From Euphorbia lathyris (taxonomy: Eukaryota; Streptophyta; Magnoliopsida; Malpighiales; Euphorbiaceae), in assembly GCF_963576675.1 (NCBI RefSeq), contig NC_088910.1:105490807-105554806 (forward strand): a stretch of DNA of 64,000 nt, read 5' to 3'. The notes under the pieces are model-generated. The model did not search any database, had not been told where the DNA came from, and was given only the letters and a program-made list of their open reading frames with translations. The stretch's first letter is position 1. Each line of letters begins with the position of its first letter. Shown piece after piece: positions 11,901 through 22,827 of the stretch. The position numbers were made by a program, and so were the translations under genes.

Positions 11901-14320
11901 TTTTCTTGGTATTGGATTTTACATGGACAGATAATGTTGAAACCACAAGAAAGGGTTGTTGCAAAACCAGGTAAATTGAATAATGGCCTCTTTTTAGTGT
12001 TTTGCAATCATATGTTAATTTTTTCAGCTGACTAATATTTTCTAGAGTTAAAATTTTACAACTTTCATCACGTTTCACTGCTATTATACATGGAACTGAA
12101 TATGCTAATAAACTGCAGGTTCTATGTGCTTCATGTCTGGTTCTGTTGAAATGGAGAATGTCTTTGTACCTGAAAATGAAGTTGGTATGTGGCAATGGCT
12201 CTTTGGGAAGACTGTCACAAGTATAGTTGTTCATAATACTGGTTCAAGGGATGGATTTGTTGGAATTGCTGCACCTTCTCTTGCAAGAATACTTCCGGTT
12301 AGTGCTCCAAAGTGCCATTTTTCTTTCGATGATGCATCTATCAGGGGGTTGGTTATATATTCAAGCTCACAGTGACAAGTTGATTTTTCAATATGACTAA
12401 AATTACTGGTTTCTGTCTTGCTCTCATTTCTTTTGTAGATTGATCTGGCAATGTTTGGCGGAGAAATGTTATGCCAGGTAGAGTTCCTGCCTTGCAAATT
12501 TGTGTTTGGTTTGTTTGGAGGACAAAGTAATAAACCATAACCTTAAATGCTTTTTTTTTTTTTCCTTCTTCGTGTGATCTACTTAGGAAATGGTCTTCAG
12601 TTGCCCTATAGTGTTTTATGATTCTTCGGGTTGATTTACCCTGTTACCCTCCTTTTTTACATTTTACCAGTAGCAACTTTATGTGACTGTCAAACTGTTA
12701 TGTAGCCAGATGCTTTCCTTTGCTCTGTCAATGATGTAAAGGTCAGCAATTCAGTTGATCCTAGAGCCCGCAATGTCATGGCCAGTGCAGAGGTAAGATA
12801 ATGCTGTTTGCTTAGTGCTCACCTCCTTCCTCTTCTTTTCATTTTCCCACTCCTCTTTTGTTCAAGCAGATGACAAATGACAATATTCTATTTTCTTGTC
12901 TCATGGTTTTCTTTGCTCAAGCTTCTGACTTATCTGTATTCATTATAGGGATTTTTGAGACAGAAGCTATCTGGACAGGGGCTTGCATTCATCCTGGCTG
13001 GTGGATCTGGTATGCATTTTACAACATCACATCATTAAATTACTCGTATAGTTCCTTCTAAGAGTACGGCTGCCCTATAATCTGTTAGCAATCAATTTAA
13101 CATTGAAATTTGGATACGTCCAAGCTAGTTCAATCCTGAGTCTGCCTGCTTATGTATCTGGTGAACTGGTCTCGTTTCCTTTGTGCTGTTATATTCTCCT
13201 AGTCCTTTTTTTTTTCTTGCCCAAAGGTTATACCTTTGGCCGCTCACTTTACCTTTTATTGATTCTTAAATCTGTTTTGATATATTCCTTCTTCCATATG
13301 TTGTCCACTTGTATAGAGATTCTCAAAATTTATTGGTCTCATTTTTCTGCTAGTCATACAGAAAAATCTTGAGGTGGGCGAGATACTATCTGTGGATGTT
13401 TCTTGCATCGTTGCCCTTAATACATCAGTGAATGTCCAAATCAAATATAATGGTCCCATGCGAAGGGTAGTTTTTGGGGTACGTTCCTAATTTTTTCTTT
13501 TTCATCTTCCCTTTGCCATTTTAGTGATTATACTACTCTAGTTCAACCTGAATATGATAGTCGTTTTAACTGTAATGCTATGAAACTGTAGGGCGACAAT
13601 TTAGTGACAGCAACTCTAACTGGACCAGGCATCGTCTTTATCCAAAGTTTGCCCTTTCAAAGATTTTCACAACGCATTGCTCGGTAACATCTTCTTCTTT
13701 TCTTTTCTTTTTCTGCAGCATGATCTCTGTATATTTAATGGGTAAAATACACCCATGCCCCCTCGACTTTGGTTTTACTAACATGATGACACCCGAACTC
13801 CAAAAACAGACATATAAGTTCCCAAATTTTGAAATATACTAACATAAAAGTCCAAATTACCATTGACCACGTGAATCCCTGAGTTGGCATTACTACTAAT
13901 ATGATGGCCCCGGAACAAAGGAGTGATTTACCCGCAATTCACATGGTCAACCGAGATTTACAGTGGTCAAAGTTCATTTGGATTTTTATGTTAGTATATC
14001 AAACTTCATCGTCCGGTTTTAAAGTTCAATCATGTTAGTAATGCCAAAGTTGAGGGTCATGTGTGTGGTTTTATCTTTATGTAATGTGATCTCACACAGT
14101 TCCTATCATCATTCTTCCTCTTTCTCCTCTTTAGAAGTTATAAGAAATATAGTTTGTGGGTTTTCAAGGTTTAACAGTGTGTAAATGGGTTATGATGGTT
14201 TTCAGGGCAGTGACATCTCCAAACATGAGAGAAAATCCAAAGTTCTTCGTTCAAATAGCTTTATTTTTTTTCCTAGCATATGTTGTGATTGTATCTTCAT
14301 TAATTTTGACTGATGTGTGA
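8938..14320 (+). CDS. AIM24: AIM24-family protein (mitochondrial biogenesis AIM24 / TRAP-like fold)
   Basis: Ten exons, all with GT-AG introns, give one open frame of 281 codons: 8938-8985, 11785-11844, 11931-11970, 12119-12297, 12439-12477, 12706-12792, 12949-13009, 13354-13478, 13592-13683, 14206-14320 (stop TGA). The protein starts MAAPFFSTPFQPYVYQ and includes QILGGEAQVVQ, KPGSMCFMSG, a WQWLFG motif in exon 4 and LAMFGGEMLCQ, matching the plant AIM24 / 'tryptophan RNA-binding attenuator protein-like' family as I remember it (about 285 residues). A hydrophobic segment at residues 259-278 near the C terminus is a likely membrane anchor. Yeast Aim24 is a mitochondrial inner-membrane protein linked to MICOS; the plant role is less defined. 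Intron 1 is 2.8 kb; intron 9 carries a MITE. I see no frameshift or premature stop, so the gene looks functional. Confidence 0.93.
8986..11784 (+). other. Long first intron of the AIM24-like gene
   Basis: At 2,799 bp this intron is longer than the other eight together (about 1.7 kb). It starts GTATTC and ends TTGCAG. The content is AT-rich, with no ORF or transposon ends that I can support. A short purine run with AACGGAAGCGGAAGCGG-like repeats lies near 10030-10060. Long first introns in plant genes often hold enhancing elements, but nothing specific is visible here. Confidence 0.8.
13740..14075. mobile_element. MITE in intron 9 of the AIM24-like gene
   Basis: The left end starts GGGTAAAATACACCCATG and the reverse complement of the right end reads GATAAAACCACACACATGA; similarity continues through 'ctcgactttggttttactaacatga'. 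This gives imperfect terminal inverted repeats of roughly 45 bp around a non-coding core of about 250 bp. It lies wholly inside the intron, away from both splice sites. The termini resemble the MULE-type MITE upstream of the gene. No clear target duplication was found. Confidence 0.7.
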
Positions 14321-14527
14321 ATTATATAGTGTTCTTGTCCTTGAGATCTTTCTTAAAGGGATTCCAACCCCACATAGCAATCATTGTAGTATTTTCATTT
14401 TGTTTGATTCGAATATATAGTCATATCAATTGAAGCCAGAGAATCTAAACAATATTTCATACTTTTTTTTTAGATTGAGTTTTGCATTTCCTTTTACATA
14501 TATCTGCATCTTAAAAACCTATACATA
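14321..14527 (+). other. 3' UTR / downstream flank of the AIM24-like gene
   Basis: AT-rich sequence after the stop codon. No unambiguous poly(A) signal stands out. The flank ends at the target duplication of the next transposon. Confidence 0.4.
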
Positions 14528-14536
14528 TTTTAGAAA

Positions 14537-15725
14537 GGGTTAATACACATATTTGTCCTTGTGTTTTCTCAGAAAAACACATATGCCCCTGTATCAAATA
14601 AACCCACTAAAATCTCATTGTACTTGTCACAACCCTACAGATATACCCCACACTAACGGAATGATGATTTGGCACAAACGCCGTTCCACGTGAAACGCCA
14701 CGTCATGCCACGTCAACTGCCAACAAATCAAAATGAATCCTACGTGGCAAAGTAAAAAGGGTTAATACACATATTTGCCCTCGTGTTTTCTCGGAAAAAC
14801 ACATATGCCCCTGTATCAAATAAACCCACTAAAATCTCATTGTATTTGTTAATAAGTTATCATGCCACGTCCCTTTTTTAAAAATTTAAATAATTAAAAA
14901 TATGTCTACATGACAGTTCATATAAGTAGCAGTTCATACCTAGGAATAGGTTTACCCTAACGTCTAAAATGAGAAAGAGTCGAAAGAAAGAGAGAGAGAG
15001 TGATTTCCCTAATGCTCGCATTATTCTCCATCTCCTTGAAGGCTATCAGGTACGAATTAATTAAACTTTGAAACGGTCATTAAGCTTTTGGGTTAAACGG
15101 TTTCTATATTTTACAGGTTTACATTCAGCGAGTGTTTGCTACTATTGAGAAATGATATGCTCATAAATATCCAGAAAGCGGTTTTATAATTGTGTTCAAA
15201 CCAGAAATGTTTCTGATTCTATGTTTTATTGAGTTGATGATTTCAATTATATGCAGTTCATGGATGATGCGGTCAAATTCATGAACAAGTCGTTTTAGGA
15301 TGAATTCTGGCACAAGAAGTTGTATGCTGTGACTTAGGAATTACAATGCTATGTAGACATATTTTTAATTATTTAAATTTTTAAAAAAGGGACGTGGCAT
15401 GATAACTTATTAACAAGTACAAGGAGATTTTAGTGGGTTTATTTGATACAGGGGCATATGTGTTTTTCCGAGAAAACACGAGGGCAAATATGTGTATTAA
15501 CCCTTTTTACTTTGCCACGTAGGATTCATTTTGATTTGTTGGCAGTTGACGTGGCATGACGTGGCGTTCCACGTGGAACGGCGTTTGTGCCAAATCATCA
15601 TTCCGTTAGTGTGGGGTATATCCGTAGGGTTGTGACAAGTACAAGGAGATTTTAGTGCGTTTATTTGATACAGGGGCATATGTGTTTTTCCGAGAAAACA
15701 CGAGGGCAAATATGTGTATTAACCC
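14537..15725. mobile_element. Foldback MULE-like element with long TIRs and gene-like interior
   Basis: Near-identical inverted arms of about 380 bp (14537-14918 and 15345-15725) begin GGGTTAATACACATATTTG. A perfect 9-bp target duplication TTTTAGAAA flanks them (14528-14536 and 15726-15734), the length typical of Mutator-like transposons. Each arm contains the ~110-bp terminal module twice (14537 and 14760 on the left). The 400-bp interior has exon-like segments: an ATG-initiated stretch at 14970-15050 ending CTATCAG before GTACGA, then TTTTACAG and TATATGCAG acceptor-like sites, and a frame with FMDDAVKFMNKSF followed by a stop. This looks like a captured, decayed host-gene fragment (Pack-MULE), but the donor gene is not recognised. 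Confidence 0.8.
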
Positions 15726-15734
15726 TTTTAGAAA

Positions 15735-16582
15735 TGTACAAGTTCGGATAACATTCTAGTGCTTTTTTAACTTTTATATTACATTTTCAAAATAGCATTT
15801 GCTTCAGAAGGGACAAAAAAGATCCTTAACAGTATCACGTTTCCAATTATTTGAAACCGGATCAATTTTAGGGCAAATTATTAAAAGCACCCGGTTTTTC
15901 ATATCAAATAGAGGACCTTCCATACATATTTTGACACGTGTAATATGAACCCACAATTATTATAAGAGGCTCTATTATTTTAATTATTATGTTGGGTCAC
16001 CATACACGTGTCCAAATGTGAATTGGGAGTTCTCCGAGTGACATGGAAGAGCTTAATATAAGAACTCCAATTTTAGACAGTTAACTTTGGTATTTGGCAG
16101 CCCCAAAATTGGCAGCAGAGGTTTAATCGAATTGTGCTGGTTAACAAGTTCTCCTTCGCCAACACAACAGCTACCTTGCTTAATTATGATTCTCTCCAAT
16201 TACCACTCTGCAGCCACAATGAGCGGAAAGGAAACCAGTTCTGTTCTGGGGGAGTACTTTGTTTTTAAAATCTGATAACACAGTGAATTTGGATTTGGAT
16301 GTGAAATGAAGTGTTAACATTGTTTACCTTTAGCCAAGTTGAAGGATTTTAAATTTCGAAACCCCAACCCTCCATTATTCTTGGAAAGACAAAGACAATC
16401 CACATTCAATCAATGGGTTTTCCTATTCTCACCGTTGGAACTCCACTAGAATTTCGCAATGAAGCATTGAATATACACCATTTTAATGATTACATTTTGA
16501 GAGTGTGACGCAACGAATCAAAATTGACTTTGTTAACCATAAGCATATCCATACTTGTTTAACCACCTAAGCTCCCTTATTA
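15735..16582. other. Intergenic DNA, nothing firmly recognised
   Basis: No gene is supported. GACACGTGTAAT near 15940 and CATACACGTGTCC near 16000 form a short inverted pair around 60 bp, possibly a tiny MITE remnant. The 62-codon ORF at 16087-16275 has no family signature. Confidence 0.4.
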
Positions 16583-17045
16583 GAGCATCTATAGTAGTTG
16601 AATATTGTCCAACCATCCACTGTCTTTAATATATTAAGGGATAAGGTATCAAAATAGGTCTAGGGTTTTTGGAGAAGTACCAATTTAGACTTAACGTTCA
16701 AAATAGCACCAATATAGGCTTAACGTTTACAACATAATATCAATTTAGGCTTAACGTTTACAATATAACATCAATTTAGGCCTTACGTACAAAATAGCAC
16801 CAATATAGGCTTAACGTTTACAAAATAATACGAATTTAATCTTAACGTTTACAAAATATATACAATTTAAGCGAAACGTCACAATTAAATTAACCATATT
16901 ATATTATTTCTCTATTAACTTTATATGTTATCTTTTTATTTGGTTCTATATTCTTATTTATTATAATACAATTAATTAGTATTCTTGCCCATTAAAACCT
17001 TATATTCGTTTTTTATAAACTATTCTATGACTCCTAAATTACATG

Positions 17046-17543
17046 TCAGTGTTCGAAAGATCGTGGATATTCAATTACTTTTAGTTTGCATATATTCCAT
17101 ACATGATCGAACTTGAACCCACTTTTAAAGTTGGCATCCATCTTCATAAGTTCTTTCGCTTGATTCATCTACAATACATTAAAATCTATTACGAACATAT
17201 CAAAAGGACTAATTTTAAGTAAAATGATTAATTTAAAGAAAAAAAATACTCACCATGTTACTGTCGTTTGCACCACTTGGGTGCCTCCGTTCAATTTGTC
17301 TTAAACATCCTTTAAATTTTTTGACTGCTTTATCAATTCTCTGGTGTCTATGATCAAGTGAACCATAGTTCATTTCTTGGCAGCTAAGATCTTTTTTTGA
17401 ATGTAGATAGCTGCTACTCTCTTCCAAAAATCTTTTCTTCTTTGATTTTTCCCTACAATTGGATCTTGTGATATCTGCAAATACGCAGAAACTAGCACCA
17501 CATCCTCAATATTAGTGAATCCATCTCCTCGACTGCTTGACAT
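17046..17543 (-). pseudogene. PIF/Harbinger ORF1 Myb/trihelix-like DNA-binding protein, broken
   Basis: The start codon at 17543 opens MSSSRGDGFTNIEDVVL, then SAYLQISQDP, then DFWKRVAAIY, the helix layout of the SANT/Myb-like proteins (often annotated 'glutathione S-transferase T3-like') that accompany Harbinger transposases. The frame then shifts by one near 17400-17420. It resumes with SLDHRHQRIDKAVKKFKGC and IERRHPSGAND, the conserved second half. A good donor (ATG|GTGAGT at 17254/17253) and an acceptor (TTGTAG before 17168) define a second exon, 17168-17046, with FKFDHVWNICK. These proteins partner the transposase in binding and nuclear import. The frameshift makes this copy probably inactive. 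Confidence 0.75.
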
Positions 17544-17628
17544 TCTTCAGAAGTTTATGAATATCTTAAGAATTCAGAAGTTTAGAAGAGAAAATGAAGT
17601 AGTGCAATGGTTGTGATGAGCTTGGTTC

Positions 17629-17636
17629 TATTTATA
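17629..17636 (-). promoter_or_regulatory. TATA box for Harbinger ORF1
   Basis: On the minus strand the sequence reads CTCTATAAATAGA, 93 bp before the ORF1 start at 17543. It mirrors the plus-strand TATA box at 21465 on the other side of the tandem array. Confidence 0.55.
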
Positions 17637-17651
17637 GAGTTATTCCCTCCA

Positions 17652-17806
17652 AAAGATTTTGAAATCTCTGGCACGCTACAGTGTAACCGACTACCACACT
17701 CTAAATAATGCACAAGGCTCCAGAATTATAATAATATATCTGGAACGCTACAATATTACCCACTACCACACTCAAAATAATGCTCAAGGCTCTAGAATTA
17801 TAATAA
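17652..17806 (+). repeat. 72-bp tandem array, left part (about 2 copies)
   Basis: Two units of 'ggcacgctacagtgtaac...ctctaaataatgcacaaggct...ataataatat'. The array is cut by the Helitron after base 17806 and resumes at 20874. Confidence 0.9.
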
Positions 17807-20800
17807 CTAGTCGAAAACCCGTGCGATGCACGGGGTATGAAACTTTTATATAATTTAGATAAATAAATAAATTGACATATTTACTTTTAAATAATTTTAT
17901 ATCATGCTATGAAAAAAAATTTATATTATGTATATTTGAAATTAATATATATTTTTTAATGATAATTCAAATTAAATTAATTTTAAAAATAATTGACTAC
18001 TTTTTTTTATAGAATTTTAACTAAAATGAATGATTTATTTATTTTTACAAAATTCAATGATTTGTACTTTTTAGGAATTTTAATACATTTTCATATTCCA
18101 AATATTCTGTGAAACAATAATAATAAAATAGCAGATTAATTAAGAAATATATTAGAATATAATAAAAAAACCAAAAATTGAATTAAACTATAATTAAAAT
18201 TAAATATTATATTTACGATACAAAAGAATTACAATATAGGTTAAACAAAAATTGAATTAAACTACAATTAAAATTAAATATTATATCTACGATACAAAAG
18301 AATTACAATCTATGTTAAAATGGAAGCAACATCAATATGTTATTTTATAAACTATTACAGTCAATACTTTTCTAATGTTGCATATGAAGAAACTTAATCA
18401 ATTCAATATGTTACATATAAAAAAATAAAATTCGTAAGAATTAGTCACAAATTCATCTTGATGATAATTATTTTGGTTGATAGAATTTCATGATCACAAA
18501 GTATTCGAGTTCAATTATTCATTCTGCTACAATAACCCAATATATCTAATTGAATCAGTTTAAGATGACGATTTCTCCTATTTTCATCTCGTAATATCTC
18601 ATCAAGACATTCGATCAATTTGTTTTTCATTCTTTCACTATATAGAATATCAGCCATACTCGCAGATATCACTTATTTGACTTCATTAATATTTTCTAAT
18701 AATTATATATTCTTGAATTTTGTAAGTAAGAAAAACAAACAAAAGAATTGAAAAAAAAATGAAGGGGCGGAAAAGATAATTAGGAGAGAAGCATCTTCCT
18801 CTCGGTTTTTTTTTTTAGAAAATAAGAGAGAATGTCGAGAAATAAGCGTATAAAGAGGAGAGTGAAAATATTTTTTGCCCATTAACTAAACATTTTATTT
18901 TTTCTTAATGAAGTATTAAGTCCATAAATTAATTTTAGTTAAATAGAATTAAATCGCAATTGTAACCACTCAGTACAAAAAAAACGTTTTATAATTAATA
19001 TGTGAAATTAATTATATTAATTAGAAACATTATGCTCAACATTTGAGAATTTGAAAAGATTCAAATAATAATATTTTCTTAATTAATATTTTTCAATAAT
19101 TTGTCCTATGATCAAAAACTCTTGAAATACTAACAATTTTATACGAACCATAATATAATAGTTAAAAATTATATAAGTCAATGTTGCAAAAGCAATTATC
19201 CCGATATCCATAATTAATGTACATTTTTAGGATTTTGAGCATCAAAATTTATTTTTATTTACCTTGATTTTGAATTCGTATCTAGCATAATCCACATTCT
19301 TCAAGAATAAACATCTTATCAAGCGTATTAGACGCTTACAATCTCATTATCTAGAAAATTGGGAAAAAATAACTTCTTGATAATAATAATAATATAACAT
19401 AATTTATATTGAAATAAACTTCATTGTAAGTATAATATTTCAATATCTCTTTAATATTTTATTTAATATGTCTCAAACTTCAATGAATAATTATCGTGTG
19501 AAACTTTATATCTATTTGTACCAAAATGCATAAAAATAAAAAATACAATCCATATCAATTAGCTAAACTCAAACTAAAAAATGAGTGGATTTCAACATGT
19601 TCCGAATTAGAAAAATTAATCTAACTTCAATTAAAACTAAAAATTGAGTTCATAAAAAGCCGAAAATCTAAATTTTAGTTAGAGTTAACAATCAAAACGA
19701 TAACACCTAGGAACATATACTAAAAAAGAATGCAAATATACCAAATCTTTATTTTAGTCATTTTGAAAAATAAATAAATAAAAAAGAAAACATGGATAAG
19801 GTAGCGAGAGGTATGGAATCTGAATAATGACAGAAATGGAATTTCATCTCTGAAAGATGAAACTCTAACAACAATTGTTTAATAAAAATAAAACAACAGC
19901 ACAATTAAGAAAGCCAAAAATTGAGTTCATATAAAGCCGAAAATCTAAATTTTAGTTAAGAGTTAGCAATCGAAACGATAACACCTAGCAACATATACTA
20001 AAAAAGAATACAAATTTACAAAATCTTTATTTTAGTCATTTTGAAAAAAAAAATAAAAGACAAATAAAAAAGAAAACATGGATAAGGTAGCGAGAGGTAT
20101 GGAACATGGGTAACGACAGAAATGGAATTTCATCTCTGAAAAACGAAACTATAACAACTATTGTTTAATAAAAAAAACAACAACACAATTGAGAACAAAA
20201 ATAACTACAACATATGAAAAAAAAATCGAATAATTACCTTGAGAAACATAAGAATTTCTTGTAATTTTTGACACTTTTGTGTTTTCCGGTTTTAGTTGTT
20301 CATGCATCTTCTATTTCTGTCAGATTTCTTCAATTGAAGCTATTAGTTTGGAAAAAAAAAAGACAAATAAAAAGAAAACATGGATAAGATAGCGAGAGGT
20401 ATTGAACCTGGGTAACAACAGAAATGAATCTGAAAGATGAAACTATAACAACTATTGTTTAATAAAAATAAAACAACAACATAATTGAGAACAAAATAAC
20501 TACAACATATGAAAAAAATCGAATATTTACCTTCAGAAATATAATATTATCTATCGTGACCAATGAATATAATGGTGGAATACTATCTATCATGCTTTAT
20601 ATAGAAGTTTATTTGTGACTTTTGGATTTCCTTTGCTTTGTGTTTTTTCATCTTCCCGTAACTCTTGCTTTCTTTTATTATTTTAATTAATGGGCTAGTA
20701 ATTATTTAATGTATTATAAATATAAATTTGTTATTTTTAATTAATTAAATATTTATTTTTAATTAATTAAATATTTTTAATCTGATTTTTTACTACGTTG

Positions 20801-20873
20801 ACAACTCATCAAAAAGACCTCTAAAACACTTCTTCTCATTTTTCTCTGCTTCCGTAATTATATATAGTATAGA
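17807..20873 (-). mobile_element. Non-autonomous Helitron, 3,067 bp
   Basis: Read on the minus strand it begins TCTATACTATATATAA and ends ...GGGTTTTCGACTAG, that is 5' TC and 3' CTAG. A perfect 7-bp stem with a 3-nt loop (CCCGTGCGATGCACGGG, 17818-17834) lies 7 nt from the 3' CTAG. It sits between A and T of the target. Removing it joins 17806 to 20874 and recreates exactly the junction of the surrounding 72-bp repeat, so both boundaries are certain. There is no Rep/helicase coding sequence, so it depended on an autonomous partner. The interior is AT-rich and holds a ~68-bp tandem duplication at 18176-18314 and a triplicated block. Confidence 0.93.
19644..20540. repeat. Three direct copies of a ~290-bp block inside the Helitron
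   Basis: The word CATGGATAAG followed by 'gtagcgagaggtat' occurs at 19791, 20077 and 20379, spaced 286 and 302 bp. The first two copies share at least 270 bp including 'gccgaaaatctaaattttag'. The third is partial. Confidence 0.85.
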
Positions 20874-21452
20874 TATCTCTGGCACGCTACAGTGTAACCC
20901 ACTACCACACTCTAAATAATGCACAAGGCTCTAGAATTATAATAATATATTTGGCACGCTACAGTGTAACCCACTACCACACTCTAAATAATGCACAAGG
21001 CTCCAGAATTGTAATAATATCTCTGGAATGCTACAGTATTACCCACTACCACACTCTAAATAATGCACAAGGCTCCAGAATTGTAATAATATCTATGGAA
21101 CGCTATAGTATTACCCACTATCACACTCTAAATAATGCACAAGGCTCTAGAATTATAATAATATCTTTGGCACGCTACAGTATTACCCACTACCACACTC
21201 TAAATAATGCACAAGGCTCCAGAATTATAATAATATCTCTGGCACGCTACAGTATTACCCACTACCACACTCTAAATAATGCACAAGGCTCCAGAATTGT
21301 AATAATTTCACTGGAACGCTACAGTATTACCCACTACCACACTCTAAATAATGCACAAGGCTCCAGAATTGTAATAATTTCACTGGCACGCTACAGTGTA
21401 ACCTACTACCACACTCTAAATAATGCACAAGGCTCCAGAATTGCAATAATGC
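20874..21452 (+). repeat. 72-bp tandem array, right part (about 8 copies)
   Basis: The core word CTCTAAATAATGCACAAGGCT (one-base variants ignored) recurs at 20911, 20983, 21055, 21127, 21199, 21271, 21343 and 21415, exactly 72 bp apart. Since 72 is divisible by three and the unit lacks a stop in one frame, a 178-codon ORF reads through the array; I do not regard it as a gene. The array lies between the divergent ORF1 and transposase genes of the Harbinger element. Confidence 0.95.
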
Positions 21453-21464
21453 ATAAGACTTCTC

Positions 21465-21473
21465 TATATAAAT
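21465..21473 (+). promoter_or_regulatory. TATA box for Harbinger transposase
   Basis: TATATAAAT follows the tandem array directly and lies 66 bp before the transposase ATG at 21531. Both this box and the ORF1 box are flanked by 'ataactc' words, suggesting a symmetrical bidirectional promoter. Confidence 0.55.
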
Positions 21474-21530
21474 GGATAACTCTATAAGAATTTTATTCAC
21501 ACTTTCTCCATAAAATAAATAGATAACTCC

Positions 21531-22827
21531 ATGGATTACAATCTTGAAGATGATCTATTTTCTTTCGAAGCAATGGAGAAAGAAGATCAAATGTTTCATG
21601 AGAGATTTATGCGAAATCAACAATTATCAATGAATTGAAGGTCAAAGTAGTGAAACATCTCATGTTGGCTCAGTGGAAGGTCATCGACTTGTCAATCGTA
21701 ATCGTGAAGAAGCACACCAAAATATGTATGACGATTACTTTAGTAGTAATCCACGTTTTGATGCTAACACTTTTCGGAGAAGGTTCAGAATGTCTCGAAC
21801 TCTTTTCCAACGTATCATAGATGCAGTTACAGCACATAATTTTTACTTTCAACAACGTACTGATGCTGTAGGTCGAGTTGGCTTGTCATCTATTCAAAAA
21901 GTAATTGTTGTAATGAGAATCTTGGCATATGGCATTCCAGCCGATGCTGTCGATGAATACTGTAAAATTGCTGAGTCAACGGCAATTGAAAGCTTTAAGA
22001 AATTTTGTCGTTCTATTGTGGAGATTTTCTCAGAGCAGTATCTCAGATCTCCGAATGCCAACGATATTGCTCGATTGCTTCATATTGGTAAATCTCGTGG
22101 TTTTCCTGGAATGTTGGGCAGTTTAGATTGTATGCATTGGCAATGGAAGAATTGTCCTACAGCTTGGCATGGGCAATATAATGGATGTTCTGGATCACCA
22201 ACAATTATTCTGGAAGCAGTTGCTGATTATGATTTATGGATATGACATGCATATTTCGGTATGCCTGGGACGAATAATGACATAAATGTGTTGGAGTCAT
22301 CTGACCTATTCTCCAATCTAGCTAATGGTATTGCTCCTCTAGTGCATTACAATATTCAACACAAAGAATACCATATGGGGTATTATTTAGCTGATGGAAT
22401 TTATCCCAAATAGTCAACTTTAGTTTAAACAATTCGGGATCCACAGACTCTAAAGATGAAACATTTTACAAAGAGACAAGAATCTTGTCGGAAAGATGTG
22501 GAGCGTGCATTCGGTGTATTGCAGTCAAGGTTTGCAATTATTCGTAACCCAGTGAGATTTTGGAAGAAAAATGTGCTTCAAGATGTGATGCGAACTTGCA
22601 TTATCCTGCATAATATGATAATTGAGGATGAACGTGATTTAGAGGCACCTATCGACATATTGATAGACGAATCAACTTCAAATGTTCAAATGAGACCAAA
22701 TTATAATACTCAGTTCAATGAATTCCCCGAGCGTCATCGACAGATCAAAGATCAAAAAGCACATTTCGAACTTCGTAATGCACTAATAGAACATCTTTGG
22801 GAGGAACATTCTAATTCAGCCGATTAG
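21531..22827 (+). pseudogene. PIF/Harbinger DDE transposase, disrupted
   Basis: The ORF opens with an acidic N terminus (MDYNLEDDLFSFEAM) and stops at 21636, with a frameshift before 21673. The main frame then holds the DDE_Tnp_4-type core: FRRRFRMSRTLF, the first catalytic Asp in GSLDCMHWQW, KNCPTAWHGQY, the second Asp in ADYDLWI, FGMPGTNNDINVL, and the Glu in DVERAFGVLQSRFAI, ending RTCIILHNMIIEDE. Three in-frame stops interrupt it: TGA at 22243 and TAG at 22411 where the family has Trp, and TAA at 22426 where it has Gln. All three fit single C-to-T or G-to-A changes. The catalytic residues remain but the gene cannot be expressed whole. In active relatives this enzyme cuts and re-inserts the element at TWA sites with the ORF1 partner. 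Confidence 0.92.

Noticed and set aside
11749..12234. 161-codon minus-strand ORF
   Set aside because: It runs antisense across exons 2-4 and introns of the AIM24-like gene, whose sense model explains the sequence fully.
15497..15709. 70-codon minus-strand ORF
   Set aside because: It lies wholly in the right inverted arm of the MULE-like element; the mirrored left arm has the same sequence with stops.
20951..21487. 178-codon ORF made of a 24-residue repeat
   Set aside because: It is the 72-bp non-coding array read in a frame without stops; the unit length is a multiple of three, it has no codon signature, and the same array continues outside the ORF.
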